Shown here: in pieces, positions 9,146 through 17,480 of the stretch | How positions within the stretch are numbered: position 1 is the first letter of the stretch | Layout of the letters: each line of letters starts with the position of its first letter | NCBI RefSeq assembly: GCF_016651105.1 | Contig: NZ_JAEKEL010000001.1 | Location: forward strand, 960,001-1,024,000 | DNA length: 64,000 bases | Direction: 5' to 3' | Source: Pseudomonas sp. TH15 | Lineage (GTDB): Bacteria; Pseudomonadota; Gammaproteobacteria; Pseudomonadales; Pseudomonadaceae | Translations under genes and position numbers: made by a program | Notes under the pieces: model-generated | Databases searched by the model: none | The model's input: only the letters and a program-made list of their open reading frames with translations | What the model was told of the DNA's origin: nothing

Positions 9146-11106
9146 TGGGAGGCTCCTGGCTGAGCGGTATTACGCGCCGGCGCAGGGTCAGCCGGCAGCG
9201 TGAATGTACGGAGGTCGATGGTCGGCGCGTTGCTGCTGCCGCCCAGGCGATGATCGAGAACCAACAACTTGGCGTTGGCCAGGCCCTGGGTCAGTTGGCT
9301 GAAGTATTGCTCCAGCACAAAAGCCTGGCCGGCGCTGGCGAAGGCTTTGCGTTCGGCACTGAACCGAAGGTCGGAAGCCTGCGCCGCCGCATTGATTTCA
9401 CGGGCGCTTGCAGTGGCTTGATCGCGAGCAATGCTGGCCTGCAACTGCGCCTGGTTGGTCGCCTCCGCTGCCGCACCGCGTTCACGAGAGATCAACGCTT
9501 GAGCGCCAATCTGCGCCGCTTGCACCGCGTGATAAGCATTGGCAGCACCGGCCGGCGGATGAATCGCTTCAACCACCGTGGCGAGAATTTCCACGCCGCT
9601 GTCGAGTTTTTTCAGGTCTGCCTGCACGGCACGGCCGATCTCTTCGCCCAGCCCTACCCGGTCTTCACCGAGCAAACCGTCGAGGGTACGCGAAGCAAAG
9701 TCGTGCACCAGAATTCGGCTGGCGGTGCTGCGAATCAGCGTCGGCACATCAGCGCTGTTGTAAGTCGCGGCCAACGCGTCTTTATCGGTCAGGCCAATGC
9801 GATAGACGAAACGCACGTCCATGTTGACGATCTGGAAGCTCTGCTTGTCGGCACGGCTGCTGGCAATGACTTGGGATTTGTCATTCACATGGCTGGCGTC
9901 CCACAAGCGATTGGCAATCGCCGGGGCCGGGCCTTCCGCGGGCTCAGCCACCACCGGTGCCGATGCTTCACCGACGCTGGTGGCCAACTCGTGGACCACG
10001 CCGTTCTCGACGCTCAACACTCGGCCCAGCGGCCAGGGCAAACCGGCGTGCAAACCTGGGCCGAAGACTTCCACCGGTTTGCCGAAACGTTCGTAGATAC
10101 CGCGCCCTTGCAGCGCAATTTCGTGAATACCGGTGAGTGACCAACCGACAATCGCCACCACCGCCAACACCGGAAAAAACGCCCGGCGCATGTAAGTGAA
10201 GGCCCAGATTTGCCGCAGGTCGATGCCGAAGCGGTTGTGCAATTCGTGCTGCAACGCCAGCAACGGTTGTGGCGGCCAACGCAGCATGTCAGCGACAAAG
10301 CTTCGCGCCAGCAACGATGGTTCAAGTTGTTCACGCTGCGGACTGAACAGCGACAGCACCGCACGCAGCAGCAATTCAACGGCCACCAGCCCCGGCAGCA
10401 AGCCGATCAGCACCGCCAGACGGACCGGCCAAACCGAGGTGTCATTGCCGAACAATAAACACAGCGCGCTCAGCACCAAACAGATAATCGCCACACGCGT
10501 CATTTGCGCGAGTGATCCTGCTTCCGGCCATTCGGCGAGGTTTTCCTGGGCCAGTTGACGTTCCAGCACCAACAGACCAAAAGCCAGCAACAACGCCGAT
10601 GCCGCGCCGACCGTGGCAGACACGCCAACAGCCGCCGGGGTTAAGGCGAGATTCCACACTTGTTCGATGCTCAGCAGCACCAGCAGCGACCAACCGCCCA
10701 ACCACAGCGTCGCCGCACCGATCTGGCCGAGCACATGCGCGCTACGCCGGCTCAGACGGTCCAGCAACCGTTCGTACCAGCCGTGCGGCTCGGTCTGTTC
10801 TTGCACAGTCGTCTGCGGAGCCAGCACGACGGGATTGAGCGCGTGCGCGCGCCAGCGCGTTAGCCACCACGCCGACTGCAACCCGGCGACCAGCACCAGC
10901 AACGCCGCACTCTGATTGACCAGCAGCGGCAACCAGATTGATTGCGGGGCAAACAGCCCGACAAAAAATGCCAATACCCAGGCCGCCCCGGCCAACGCAC
11001 CGAGCCCGATAGCCCAGCGGCGTAAGCGCTTGGCCTGCGTTGCCGCCTGTTGAAAGCGCGGCAGCCCGCTCACTCGCGTGCCATCAACCTCCAGATCAAC
11101 TTGCAT
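9142..11106 (-). CDS. Large SPFH-domain protein with polytopic N-terminus
   Basis: First gene of the operon, 654 residues. The first half holds about six or seven hydrophobic segments (for example LRRWAIGLGALAGAAWVLAF, the stretch before WWLTRWRAHALN, and two between residues 150 and 260), then another helix just before a band-7/SPFH domain starting near HEIALQGRGIYERFGKPVEV. The second half matches HflK in order: SPFH domain, EAIHPPAGAANAY motif, then a coiled coil. A polytopic membrane domain fused to HflK-type SPFH is unusual, as canonical HflK has a single helix. ATG 11106 is preceded by GGGGTG, and a Zur-box-like palindrome lies 35-47 bases upstream. I cannot tell whether the membrane part transports, anchors or senses. 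Confidence 0.78.
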   Translation of the reverse strand: MQVDLEVDGTRVSGLPRFQQAATQAKRLRRWAIGLGALAGAAWVLAFFVGLFAPQSIWLPLLVNQSAALLVLVAGLQSAWWLTRWRAHALNPVVLAPQTTVQEQTEPHGWYERLLDRLSRRSAHVLGQIGAATLWLGGWSLLVLLSIEQVWNLALTPAAVGVSATVGAASALLLAFGLLVLERQLAQENLAEWPEAGSLAQMTRVAIICLVLSALCLLFGNDTSVWPVRLAVLIGLLPGLVAVELLLRAVLSLFSPQREQLEPSLLARSFVADMLRWPPQPLLALQHELHNRFGIDLRQIWAFTYMRRAFFPVLAVVAIVGWSLTGIHEIALQGRGIYERFGKPVEVFGPGLHAGLPWPLGRVLSVENGVVHELATSVGEASAPVVAEPAEGPAPAIANRLWDASHVNDKSQVIASSRADKQSFQIVNMDVRFVYRIGLTDKDALAATYNSADVPTLIRSTASRILVHDFASRTLDGLLGEDRVGLGEEIGRAVQADLKKLDSGVEILATVVEAIHPPAGAANAYHAVQAAQIGAQALISRERGAAAEATNQAQLQASIARDQATASAREINAAAQASDLRFSAERKAFASAGQAFVLEQYFSQLTQGLANAKLLVLDHRLGGSSNAPTIDLRTFTLPADPAPARNTAQPGASH

Positions 11107-11140
11107 ATCACCCCGAAATCATTGATTCACCCTGCATATC

Positions 11141-11153
11141 GTTACGATATAAC
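11141..11153 (-). promoter_or_regulatory. Zur-box-like operator upstream of the SPFH/ATPase operon
   Basis: GTTACGATATAAC matches the gamma-proteobacterial Zur core GTTATAATATAAC at 11 of 13 positions. It sits 35-47 bases upstream of the first operon ATG, over the likely -10 region (a TTGTGT-like -35 lies farther upstream on the minus strand). It also forms part of a larger palindrome, ATATCG-TTA-CGATAT (11137-11150 region). The site predicts repression when zinc is sufficient and induction in zinc starvation. Confidence 0.55.
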
Positions 11154-11250
11154 GAAAAGCGTGAAATATTCGTACACAATTGCCCTTATTCAAAGACGCT
11201 CGACCTGTCATTTACCTGAAGCCTTGACCTAAATACGTTGGAACGCACAT

Positions 11251-11264
11251 ATTACGTTCGTAAT
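11251..11264. promoter_or_regulatory. Operator-like inverted repeat upstream of lpd
   Basis: ATTACG-TT-CGTAAT is a perfect 6-2-6 inverted repeat in the 213-bp divergent intergenic region, 56 bases before the lpd start. It resembles the palindrome at 11.14 kb in general pattern but lacks the Zur core. The cognate regulator is unknown. Confidence 0.35.
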
Positions 11265-11319
11265 TTTTATCAACGGCTACGTTTACCCATCCGGCCCCTT
11301 TTACTCCAGGAGTACAAGC

Positions 11320-12720
11320 ATGAGCACCTATGACGTCGTGATTCTGGGCGGTGGCCCGGGCGGTTACAACGCAGCGATCCGGGCCGGCCAACTCGGCCTC
11401 AAAGCCGCTTGCGTCGAAGGCCGCGCCACCCTCGGCGGCACCTGCCTGAACGTCGGTTGCATGCCGTCCAAGGCCCTGCTGCATGCTTCCGAACTCTACG
11501 ACGCAGCCATGGGTGCGGAATTCGCCAACCTGGGGATTGAGGTCAAACCGACGCTTAATCTCGCCCAGATGATGAAACAGAAGGACGAAAGCGTTACCGG
11601 GCTGACCAAAGGCATCGAGTTTCTGTTTCGCAAAAACAAAGTCGACTGGATCAAGGGCTGGGGCCATATCGACGGGCCGGGCAAGGTCACCGTGACTGAC
11701 AGCCAGGGCGCCAAGACCGAGCTGACGGCCAAAGACATCATCATCGCCACCGGCTCCGAGCCCACTCCCCTGCCCGGCGTGGACATCGATAACAAGCGCA
11801 TCCTCGATTCAACCGGTGCGTTGTCCCTGACCGAAGTGCCGAAGCACCTGGTGGTGATCGGCGCCGGAGTAATCGGTCTGGAATTGGGATCGGTCTGGCG
11901 GCGGCTGGGCGCTCAAGTGACCGTGGTCGAGTTTCTCGACCGGATCTGCCCCGGCGTCGATGGCGAGGCCGGCAAAACCCTGCAACGTTCATTGACCAAG
12001 CAAGGCATCAGCTTCAAGTTGAGTTCGAAAGTCACCAGCGCCACCACCTCGGCCAACGGCGTGCAGCTCAGCGTTGAGCCCGCCGCTGGTGGCACCGCAG
12101 AATTGCTTGAAGCCGATTACGTGCTGGTGGCCATCGGGCGCCGGCCTTACACCCAAGGCCTGGGCCTGGAAACCGTTGGCCTCACTACCGACAAACGCGG
12201 CATGCTCGCCAACAAGGGTCACCGCACCGAAGCCGCTGGCGTCTGGGTAATCGGCGACGTCACGTCCGGGCCGATGCTCGCCCACAAGGCCGAAGACGAA
12301 GCCATGGCCTGCATCGAGCAGATCGTCGGCAAGGCCGGCGAGGTCAATTACGACCTGATCCCCAATGTGATCTACACCCGACCAGAGCTGGCCAGCGTCG
12401 GCAAGACCGAAGAACAGCTCAAGGCCGAGGGTCGTGCGTACAAGGTCGGCAAGTTCCCGTTCACCGCCAACAGCCGGGCGAAAATCAACCACGAGACCGA
12501 AGGCTTCGCCAAAGTGCTGGCCGATGAGCGCACCGACGAAATCCTTGGCGTGCATCTGGTGGGCCCGAGCGTCAGTGAAATGATCGGTGAATATTGCGTG
12601 GCCATGGAGTTCAGCGCCTCGGCCGAGGACATCGCCCTGACCTGCCACCCGCACCCGACCCGTTCAGAAGCGTTGCGCCAGGCGGCGATGAATGTGGAGG
12701 GGATGGCGACGCAGATGTAA
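11320..12720 (+). CDS. lpdA: Dihydrolipoyl dehydrogenase
   Basis: FAD-dependent disulfide oxidoreductase of 466 residues, the E3 component of 2-oxoacid dehydrogenase complexes (or the glycine cleavage system). The N-terminal FAD fold has GGGPGGYNAA, the redox disulfide is C42/C47 in GGTCLNVGCMPSK, the NAD fold carries GAGVIGLELGSVW, and the C-terminal active-site HPHPTRSE motif is present. Length fits the family. AGGAG lies 8 bases before ATG 11320. No E1 or E2 genes are nearby, so this is a stand-alone E3 resembling the Lpd3 type of pseudomonads rather than the sucAB- or bkd-linked copy. That assignment is inferred from context only. Confidence 0.92.
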   Translation: MSTYDVVILGGGPGGYNAAIRAGQLGLKAACVEGRATLGGTCLNVGCMPSKALLHASELYDAAMGAEFANLGIEVKPTLNLAQMMKQKDESVTGLTKGIEFLFRKNKVDWIKGWGHIDGPGKVTVTDSQGAKTELTAKDIIIATGSEPTPLPGVDIDNKRILDSTGALSLTEVPKHLVVIGAGVIGLELGSVWRRLGAQVTVVEFLDRICPGVDGEAGKTLQRSLTKQGISFKLSSKVTSATTSANGVQLSVEPAAGGTAELLEADYVLVAIGRRPYTQGLGLETVGLTTDKRGMLANKGHRTEAAGVWVIGDVTSGPMLAHKAEDEAMACIEQIVGKAGEVNYDLIPNVIYTRPELASVGKTEEQLKAEGRAYKVGKFPFTANSRAKINHETEGFAKVLADERTDEILGVHLVGPSVSEMIGEYCVAMEFSASAEDIALTCHPHPTRSEALRQAAMNVEGMATQM

Positions 12721-12723
12721 ATC

Positions 12724-12780
12724 AAAGATCAAAAAATCGCACCTGTAGGCGCTGCCGAAGGCTGCGATCTTTTGATCTTT
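12724..12780. repeat. REP-like palindrome between lpd and the Lrp gene
   Basis: AAAGATCAAAAAATCGCA (12724-12741) pairs with TGCGATCTTTTGATCTTT (12763-12780) with one mismatch; the loop carries the GCTGCCGAAGG module. It belongs to the same family as 1.5, 17.4, 31.8, 35.6 and 62.9 kb. It fills the gap between convergent genes and touches the Lrp stop codon, so it may serve both as terminator. Confidence 0.8.
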
Positions 12781-13255
12781 ATAAACTGGGCAAATGCTCA
12801 AGCGGCAACGCCCCCGGCGTCTTCACCGTATGAATCGCAAAGTTGCTGCGAATATCACTTACCCCCGGCAACTTCAGCAGGCGCCCGGTGAGAAACCGGT
12901 CGTAGGCACGCAGATCCGGCACCACCACTTGCAGCAGAAAATCCGATTCCCCGGACACCAGAAACGCCGAAATCACCTCGGGCAACGCCGTCACCGCCTC
13001 GCGAAAGGCCTCGGCCTGTTCATCGTTGTGGCGTTCAACCTTGACCCCGACAAACACCGTCAGCCCCAGCCCCACTTCGTCACGATCAAGGTTGGCCTGA
13101 TAACCGCGAATCACCCCCGCCTCTTCGAGCATCCGCACCCGGCGCAAACACGGAGACGCCGACAGACCAATCTCATCGGCCAGTTGCACATTGCTCAGTC
13201 GACCGTCCCGTTGCAGGGCGGCGAGAATCTTGCGGTCGTAGGCATCCAGTTTCAT
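12779..13255 (-). CDS. Lrp/AsnC family transcriptional regulator
   Basis: DNA-binding regulator of 158 residues responsive to amino acids. The N-terminal winged helix-turn-helix reads LDAYDRKILAALQRDGRLSN then VQLADEIGLSASPCLRRVRM (residues 3-45). The C-terminal RAM domain follows, with GESDFLLQVVVPDLRAYDRF and the ligand-loop region near TVKTPGALPL. ATG 13255 was taken because MKLDAYDRKIL is the usual family start; an upstream in-frame extension of about 70 residues is low quality. It is divergent from a LysE-type exporter across 145 bp containing a 12-bp palindrome, the standard arrangement for an Lrp regulator controlling an adjacent amino-acid exporter. The specific effector is not visible. 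Confidence 0.9.
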   Translation of the reverse strand: MKLDAYDRKILAALQRDGRLSNVQLADEIGLSASPCLRRVRMLEEAGVIRGYQANLDRDEVGLGLTVFVGVKVERHNDEQAEAFREAVTALPEVISAFLVSGESDFLLQVVVPDLRAYDRFLTGRLLKLPGVSDIRSNFAIHTVKTPGALPLEHLPSL

Positions 13256-13280
13256 GGTTTGGCAGATCCTGATGGTGTGT

Positions 13281-13292
13281 ACGTCATGACGT
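13281..13292. promoter_or_regulatory. 12-bp palindrome in the Lrp - LysE divergent promoter region
   Basis: ACGTCATGACGT is perfectly palindromic and lies 26 bases upstream of the regulator start and about 110 bases upstream of the exporter start. It is a candidate operator for the Lrp/AsnC protein, though Lrp sites are degenerate and this match is not diagnostic. Confidence 0.35.
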
Positions 13293-13400
13293 GGCAGGTT
13301 ATGCCAATTCAGAAGGTTATAGAAGCGAACTACGCAAGCACCTGCCCTGCCCTCCAGCCCTAGACTGACCCTACCAAATCGACAACGAATGGGGTGCAAC

Positions 13401-14030
13401 GTGGCAGGACTCTGGCTGTTTTTCATGGCGTTGGCGGTTGTGTATCTGCTGCCCGGCCCGGACATGATTCTGCTGCTGCAAACCGGTGCTCGTCAGGGCA
13501 AAGGCGCGGCGCTGGCCACGGCGATAGGCCTGGGCATTGCCCGCGGTTGTCATGTGGCCTTGGCGGCGCTGGGGCTGGCGGCGCTGTTCAAGGCTGCGCC
13601 CTGGACCTTCGATGTGGTGCGCCTGGTCGGCGCTGCGTACTTGCTGTGGATCGGCATTCAATGCCTGCGCACCACCCTGCTGCCGAGCTTGAATGGGGCA
13701 AACGCTGGCGGCGAAAAACCACGCTGGCGCGAGTCGATCCAACGCGGTTTGCTGACCAACCTGCTCAACCCCAAGGCACTGTTGTTCTGCTCGGTATTGC
13801 TGCCGCAGTTCATCAATCCTCAGGCAGGGCCGGTGCTCGCGCAGTTCGCCACCCTTGGTGTGTTGCTGGTGGTCGCCGGTTTACTGTTCGACAGCGCCTA
13901 CGCGCTGACTGGCGCGGCGCTGGGCCGTTGGCTGCAACGCAGCCCGTCAGCCCAACGCGTACAGCAATGGCTGTTCGGCAGCCTGTTGATCGGTTTCGCC
14001 GTGCGGCTGACCTTTGTTCAACAGGCCTGA
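13401..14030 (+). CDS. LysE/RhtB family amino-acid exporter
   Basis: Inner-membrane exporter of 209 residues with about six hydrophobic segments. The N-terminal signature LLPGPDMILLLQTGARQGK matches the LysE/RhtB family. A second conserved region, GLLTNLLNPKALLFCSVLLP, lies mid-protein, and the chain ends in a last helix near LFGSLLIGFAVRLTF. I chose GTG 13401 (GGGGTG four bases upstream) over the in-frame ATG 13389, which has no Shine-Dalgarno; the membrane helix begins at once in either case. The divergent Lrp/AsnC gene is its probable regulator. The exported compound (homoserine, threonine, cysteine, lysine or another) cannot be told from sequence. Confidence 0.88.
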   Translation: MAGLWLFFMALAVVYLLPGPDMILLLQTGARQGKGAALATAIGLGIARGCHVALAALGLAALFKAAPWTFDVVRLVGAAYLLWIGIQCLRTTLLPSLNGANAGGEKPRWRESIQRGLLTNLLNPKALLFCSVLLPQFINPQAGPVLAQFATLGVLLVVAGLLFDSAYALTGAALGRWLQRSPSAQRVQQWLFGSLLIGFAVRLTFVQQA

Positions 14031-14033
14031 GCC

Positions 14034-16169
14034 TTACTGTGCCTTATGACGACGACGGCGATTGATCAACAGCAAAGCCGTCGCCGTGACCAGTAACACA
14101 CCGCAAACCTGCAGCACGCGTTTGTAGGGACGAAGTGTCGAGCGCAGGCTATCCACAAACTGGGTCACGTAGCGTTTGTCGGCATTCTGGAAGTCCGGGT
14201 CCTGGCATTGATGACCGAAATCACCGGCCCAGACCACGTAAGGGCCCTGCTCGACATACCGTTGATAAAACGCGCTTTGCTCCTCCAGGCTGGTGCCCCA
14301 GTTGGAAGCCTTGCACAGCACGGAAGCAAACGCCTGACTGCTGCGGGGCAGATGATCGGCGGCTTTACTGGCCAGGGCCGTGGCGACATAACGGTAATGG
14401 AAACGCTCATCCGGTTGCGCCACCGTGGCTTGCTGACGCTTTATTTCGCCCTCGGCCAACAGCGGTCCGACTTTGAGTTCGGGAGCTTCCAGACTGTAAT
14501 TACCGTCGAACGTCGCGTAATCCGGGGACATCTCGTAACCGAGGATATCCATGCCCCAATCGCGCGCCGTCCACGCCGCGTTGTACAAGGCACTGGCACG
14601 TTTGGTCGGCCACCATGCGGCGTCAGCCTTGAGCCGCTGCTGAGCGTACAGTTCGGCTTTGTGCTGCAGGTCAGGATTGTCGAAATAGCCGACGGCTTCT
14701 TCGTAGCGGCCCTCGCGCAGCAAGCGCCGGCCGAGCAGATTGCGCAGTTTCGCTGCTACCGAAAGCTGCACGTAGTTGTCGCGATCCTGTTGGGTCAGCA
14801 CCGGTGGTGCCGGCACATTTTCGTCGACATACCGTTTCAGTTCGTCGACCGTCAGCACGCGTTCAGCAACGGTCGCGGCATCAAACCAATAGATCTCATT
14901 GCTGCGATACAACTGCACGAATGCTTGCAGATATTCGCCACGTTGCAACGCGAGAATTGCACTTTCGCCTTCGACACGGCATTTCGGCTGAACGCTTTCA
15001 AACGCCCAGTCAGGCGTACGCCGATTACCCCAATCTTCGCTTTGCGGAAAAGCCTGTGCGGCTTTGGCATAAGCGGCGACAGCCGCATTCTTATCGCCGT
15101 CGCGCACCGCCAGCTTCGCCCGCAGCCACCAGGCGAGGCCGCCGTCGCCAGCGTGTTCGAGGAAGGCCTTGGCGTTGGCGTAATCGCCCTGTTGATAATT
15201 CACCGCGGCCAGCCGATCGGCATTTTCGAAGCTGCCACGGGTGCTGTTTTGCAGGACCTTGAGCAGCTTTTTCTGGTTCGGTGGTTCATCGCCGAACGAC
15301 CCGCCGAGACGGCTGATCAACGAAGCGGTGACCAGTTTCTGCACGCCTTCGTGCTGCATCAGCTTGGCCAATTCCGGCTCGGGCATATCAGCCAATTCGT
15401 TGGCCAGTTGTTTGAGCGAGGTGTAGCCCACCGATGAACCGTGCACGCTCTGCGCCGCGTAAAGATTGATCGCATTGTCCCAGCCACCGGTCAGACGCGC
15501 CGCACGGGCCTCTTCCCCCAGGCTGGCAACACCCAGCCCCAGCGGATCGCTGAAGCCGTCGATACTCAACTGCCGGGTCTGCCGGAATGCTGCGATGGCC
15601 TCTTCAAGTGGGTCGAGCATGTCGTCGGCGTCGGGACTCATGGCAAACAGCGCGCGCCCTTCCGAATACGCCGCCCAAGTGCTGCGCAGTGGGCGCTGAT
15701 CCGGCGGCAGCGCCAGCAATTGCCTGAAGTAATCGACCGCCAGTTGATGCTCGCCGACATTGAATGCCACCGCACCGGCCACATACAGACGGATTTCCGC
15801 CGGCAGACTGGCGCCCTGCGCGTAGGCGTCGCGGGCATCGGTGAAGGTGCGCAGACGCGTGACCAGAGCTTGCTGCTCAGCGGTCAGGCCAGCGGCCTCC
15901 ACCTTGCCACGCTCTTCGACAGGATCGGTCGGCTCGGCGTACAAACCATTCTGGGTGCTGGCGGCCGGCGTCAGGCTTTTCAGCCCGGCGATGGCCTGCC
16001 CAAGGCGACTGACCTCGAAGCGGAAGTTGCCTTCCGGCAGCTCAGAGAGTGACTGGTCGCGGTTATCCAGCAAACGCATCGGGAAGTCCGGCCCACAGGC
16101 CAGCGCCGAACCCAGCGGCAAACCGAGGCTCAGGCAGAGCAGATGGCGGGGCCAGTTACGGGTGAACAT
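14034..16169 (-). CDS. Large secreted, C-terminally anchored protein of unknown function
   Basis: Protein of 711 residues. ATG 16169 is well supported by AGGAGG seven bases upstream; a longer in-frame reading is spurious. A signal peptide covers about residues 1-24, ending SALAC followed by GPDFP; the Cys lacks a good lipobox, so cleavage may be by signal peptidase I. The body is helix-rich with repeated segments such as YFRQLLALPPDQRP, AVNYQQGDYANAKAFLEHAG and LLREGRYEEAVGYFDNPDLQ, which look like TPR-type repeats. The end is a membrane helix (LQVCGVLLVTATALLLI) followed by RRRRHK, so the domain should face the periplasm and be anchored at the C-terminus. It is the second gene of an operon with the DUF3142 lipoprotein, overlapping it by 14 bp. 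Function is unknown. Confidence 0.75.
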   Translation of the reverse strand: MFTRNWPRHLLCLSLGLPLGSALACGPDFPMRLLDNRDQSLSELPEGNFRFEVSRLGQAIAGLKSLTPAASTQNGLYAEPTDPVEERGKVEAAGLTAEQQALVTRLRTFTDARDAYAQGASLPAEIRLYVAGAVAFNVGEHQLAVDYFRQLLALPPDQRPLRSTWAAYSEGRALFAMSPDADDMLDPLEEAIAAFRQTRQLSIDGFSDPLGLGVASLGEEARAARLTGGWDNAINLYAAQSVHGSSVGYTSLKQLANELADMPEPELAKLMQHEGVQKLVTASLISRLGGSFGDEPPNQKKLLKVLQNSTRGSFENADRLAAVNYQQGDYANAKAFLEHAGDGGLAWWLRAKLAVRDGDKNAAVAAYAKAAQAFPQSEDWGNRRTPDWAFESVQPKCRVEGESAILALQRGEYLQAFVQLYRSNEIYWFDAATVAERVLTVDELKRYVDENVPAPPVLTQQDRDNYVQLSVAAKLRNLLGRRLLREGRYEEAVGYFDNPDLQHKAELYAQQRLKADAAWWPTKRASALYNAAWTARDWGMDILGYEMSPDYATFDGNYSLEAPELKVGPLLAEGEIKRQQATVAQPDERFHYRYVATALASKAADHLPRSSQAFASVLCKASNWGTSLEEQSAFYQRYVEQGPYVVWAGDFGHQCQDPDFQNADKRYVTQFVDSLRSTLRPYKRVLQVCGVLLVTATALLLINRRRRHKAQ

Positions 16170-17340
16170 TCGAACCTCCTTGATCAATTTTTGCGCAGCG
16201 TGCCCAACCGATGGCGCGCTGTCCGCCGGCCGCAATTCGACCGTCGCGCAAGCGGGTGAAGGTAAGCAGATCCGGGCTCTGTTGCAACGCATAACCGGCC
16301 AGCGCATCAGCGCCATCACAGCCTTGCACCGCCAGCGTCAGGCGTTCGGGCCAGTCGCTGTCGAGGTTTCCAGGGTTGTTCAGTTGGATATCGTAGAGCC
16401 CGTTGTGCTCGCTGAACGTCAGGCCGAGCTGGCTGCTCAGCGCATCGCCACGCGCCACCGCGCGTAACGTGGTCAGGCTCCAGGCGCGGCGGTCATTGGC
16501 CAGCGGCAAGCGAAACCAGATCAGCCCGGCCAGATGCGCCGGCGGATCGTTTCGCAATGCTTTGCCGAGCTGACTCAACTGCAGCGGGTCCGCCAACAGT
16601 TCCCGGCGCTTTCCGCCCCGTTCAAGCGACACTTCGCTTTCCACCAGCGGTGCACCGCCGTCATCCGGCAACAGCGCCACGCCATACGCCGGCAGCGCCA
16701 GATAAAACGGTTTGTCCGTGATGCCTGACCAGGCCCGGGCCCACTTCAACGCCTGATCAGGATCAAACAGACCCCGACGCGGGTCGCTGACGGCGTGCAC
16801 TTGCAGCACGCTGCTGTCGACCGTGGCCAGCAACGCCGGCAGTTGCGCACTGTCGAGCCACGCCGGCAGCGCGGTGATGCTCAACGCCAGAGATGCCGGT
16901 AGTGCCGCGCGCAGATGTTGGAGAAATTCAGCGTAGGCCGGCAACCGTGCATTACCGGCATCGTGGTCGATCTCGACGCCGCTCAGCGTCAGGCCTTGGG
17001 CCCGCCAATCGGCGAGCACCTGAAGAATCTGCGAAGTGACCTGAGCCTGATCCAGCGACTTGAGCTGGCCATCGAGACGAATCACCGCGATCACTGGGCG
17101 CCCATCGGCGTGCAATCGCTGCGCATCGATCCGCGCCCGGCTCCATCCCGCCTTCGGAAAGGCTTGCAGCGCCAGCACGCGCAGCGTTGAAAAGTCATCG
17201 TGGCTGTCACGCAACGCCGCTTCATGGGCGGGCGTCCATTGGCGTTGCCAGATATAGAGTTGTTGGTCGAGGGGCGGCGCGTCGTGTTGCTCGCAACCCG
17301 CGAGCAAGATGCCCAGGAACAGACCCACAATAAAGCGCAT
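16156..17340 (-). CDS. DUF3142 domain lipoprotein
   Basis: Predicted lipoprotein of 394 residues: MRFIVGLFLGILLAGC carries the lipobox LAGC at 13-16, and residues after Cys (EQHD) do not suggest inner-membrane retention. The start at ATG 17340 is fixed by this signal peptide. The rest resembles a TIM-barrel glycosidase-like fold, with beta-strand/helix alternation and an acidic strand end GVEIDHDAGNARL at about residues 118-130, placed where GH18-like folds hold catalytic acids; no activity is known to me. Further strands (SVLQVHAVSDPRRGLFD, KPFYLALPAYGVALL) fit the same fold. A C-terminal beta domain follows. It is cotranscribed with the 711-residue protein downstream. Polysaccharide binding or cleavage is a guess based on fold only. 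Confidence 0.75.
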   Translation of the reverse strand: MRFIVGLFLGILLAGCEQHDAPPLDQQLYIWQRQWTPAHEAALRDSHDDFSTLRVLALQAFPKAGWSRARIDAQRLHADGRPVIAVIRLDGQLKSLDQAQVTSQILQVLADWRAQGLTLSGVEIDHDAGNARLPAYAEFLQHLRAALPASLALSITALPAWLDSAQLPALLATVDSSVLQVHAVSDPRRGLFDPDQALKWARAWSGITDKPFYLALPAYGVALLPDDGGAPLVESEVSLERGGKRRELLADPLQLSQLGKALRNDPPAHLAGLIWFRLPLANDRRAWSLTTLRAVARGDALSSQLGLTFSEHNGLYDIQLNNPGNLDSDWPERLTLAVQGCDGADALAGYALQQSPDLLTFTRLRDGRIAAGGQRAIGWARCAKIDQGGSNVHP

Positions 17341-17388
17341 ACCTTCCAGACCCCTGTCACCACAAGGCTGCAAGGTTACACAAAACCC

Positions 17389-17480
17389 TGTAGGCGCTGT
17401 CGAGGGAAACGAGGCTGCGATCTTTTTGATCTTGCTTTCAAAATCAGGATCAAAAGAACGCAGCGTGCCGCAGCTCCTAC
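17389..17480. repeat. REP-like palindromic element
   Basis: TGTAGGCGCTGTCGAGGGAAACGAGGCTGCGATC-type modules at 17389-17435 pair with the GATCAAAAGAACGCAGCGTGCCGCAGCTCCTACA-type right side ending near 17480. The stem is imperfect (an extra T and an A for T on the arms). Its layout is nearly identical to that at 1.5 kb. It separates the DUF3142 operon from the CPA modification arm. Confidence 0.75.

Noticed and set aside
13256-13465. N-terminal extension of the Lrp regulator by about 70 residues
   Set aside because: The extension lies in the divergent promoter region and is not like any Lrp; MKLDAYDRKIL is the normal start.
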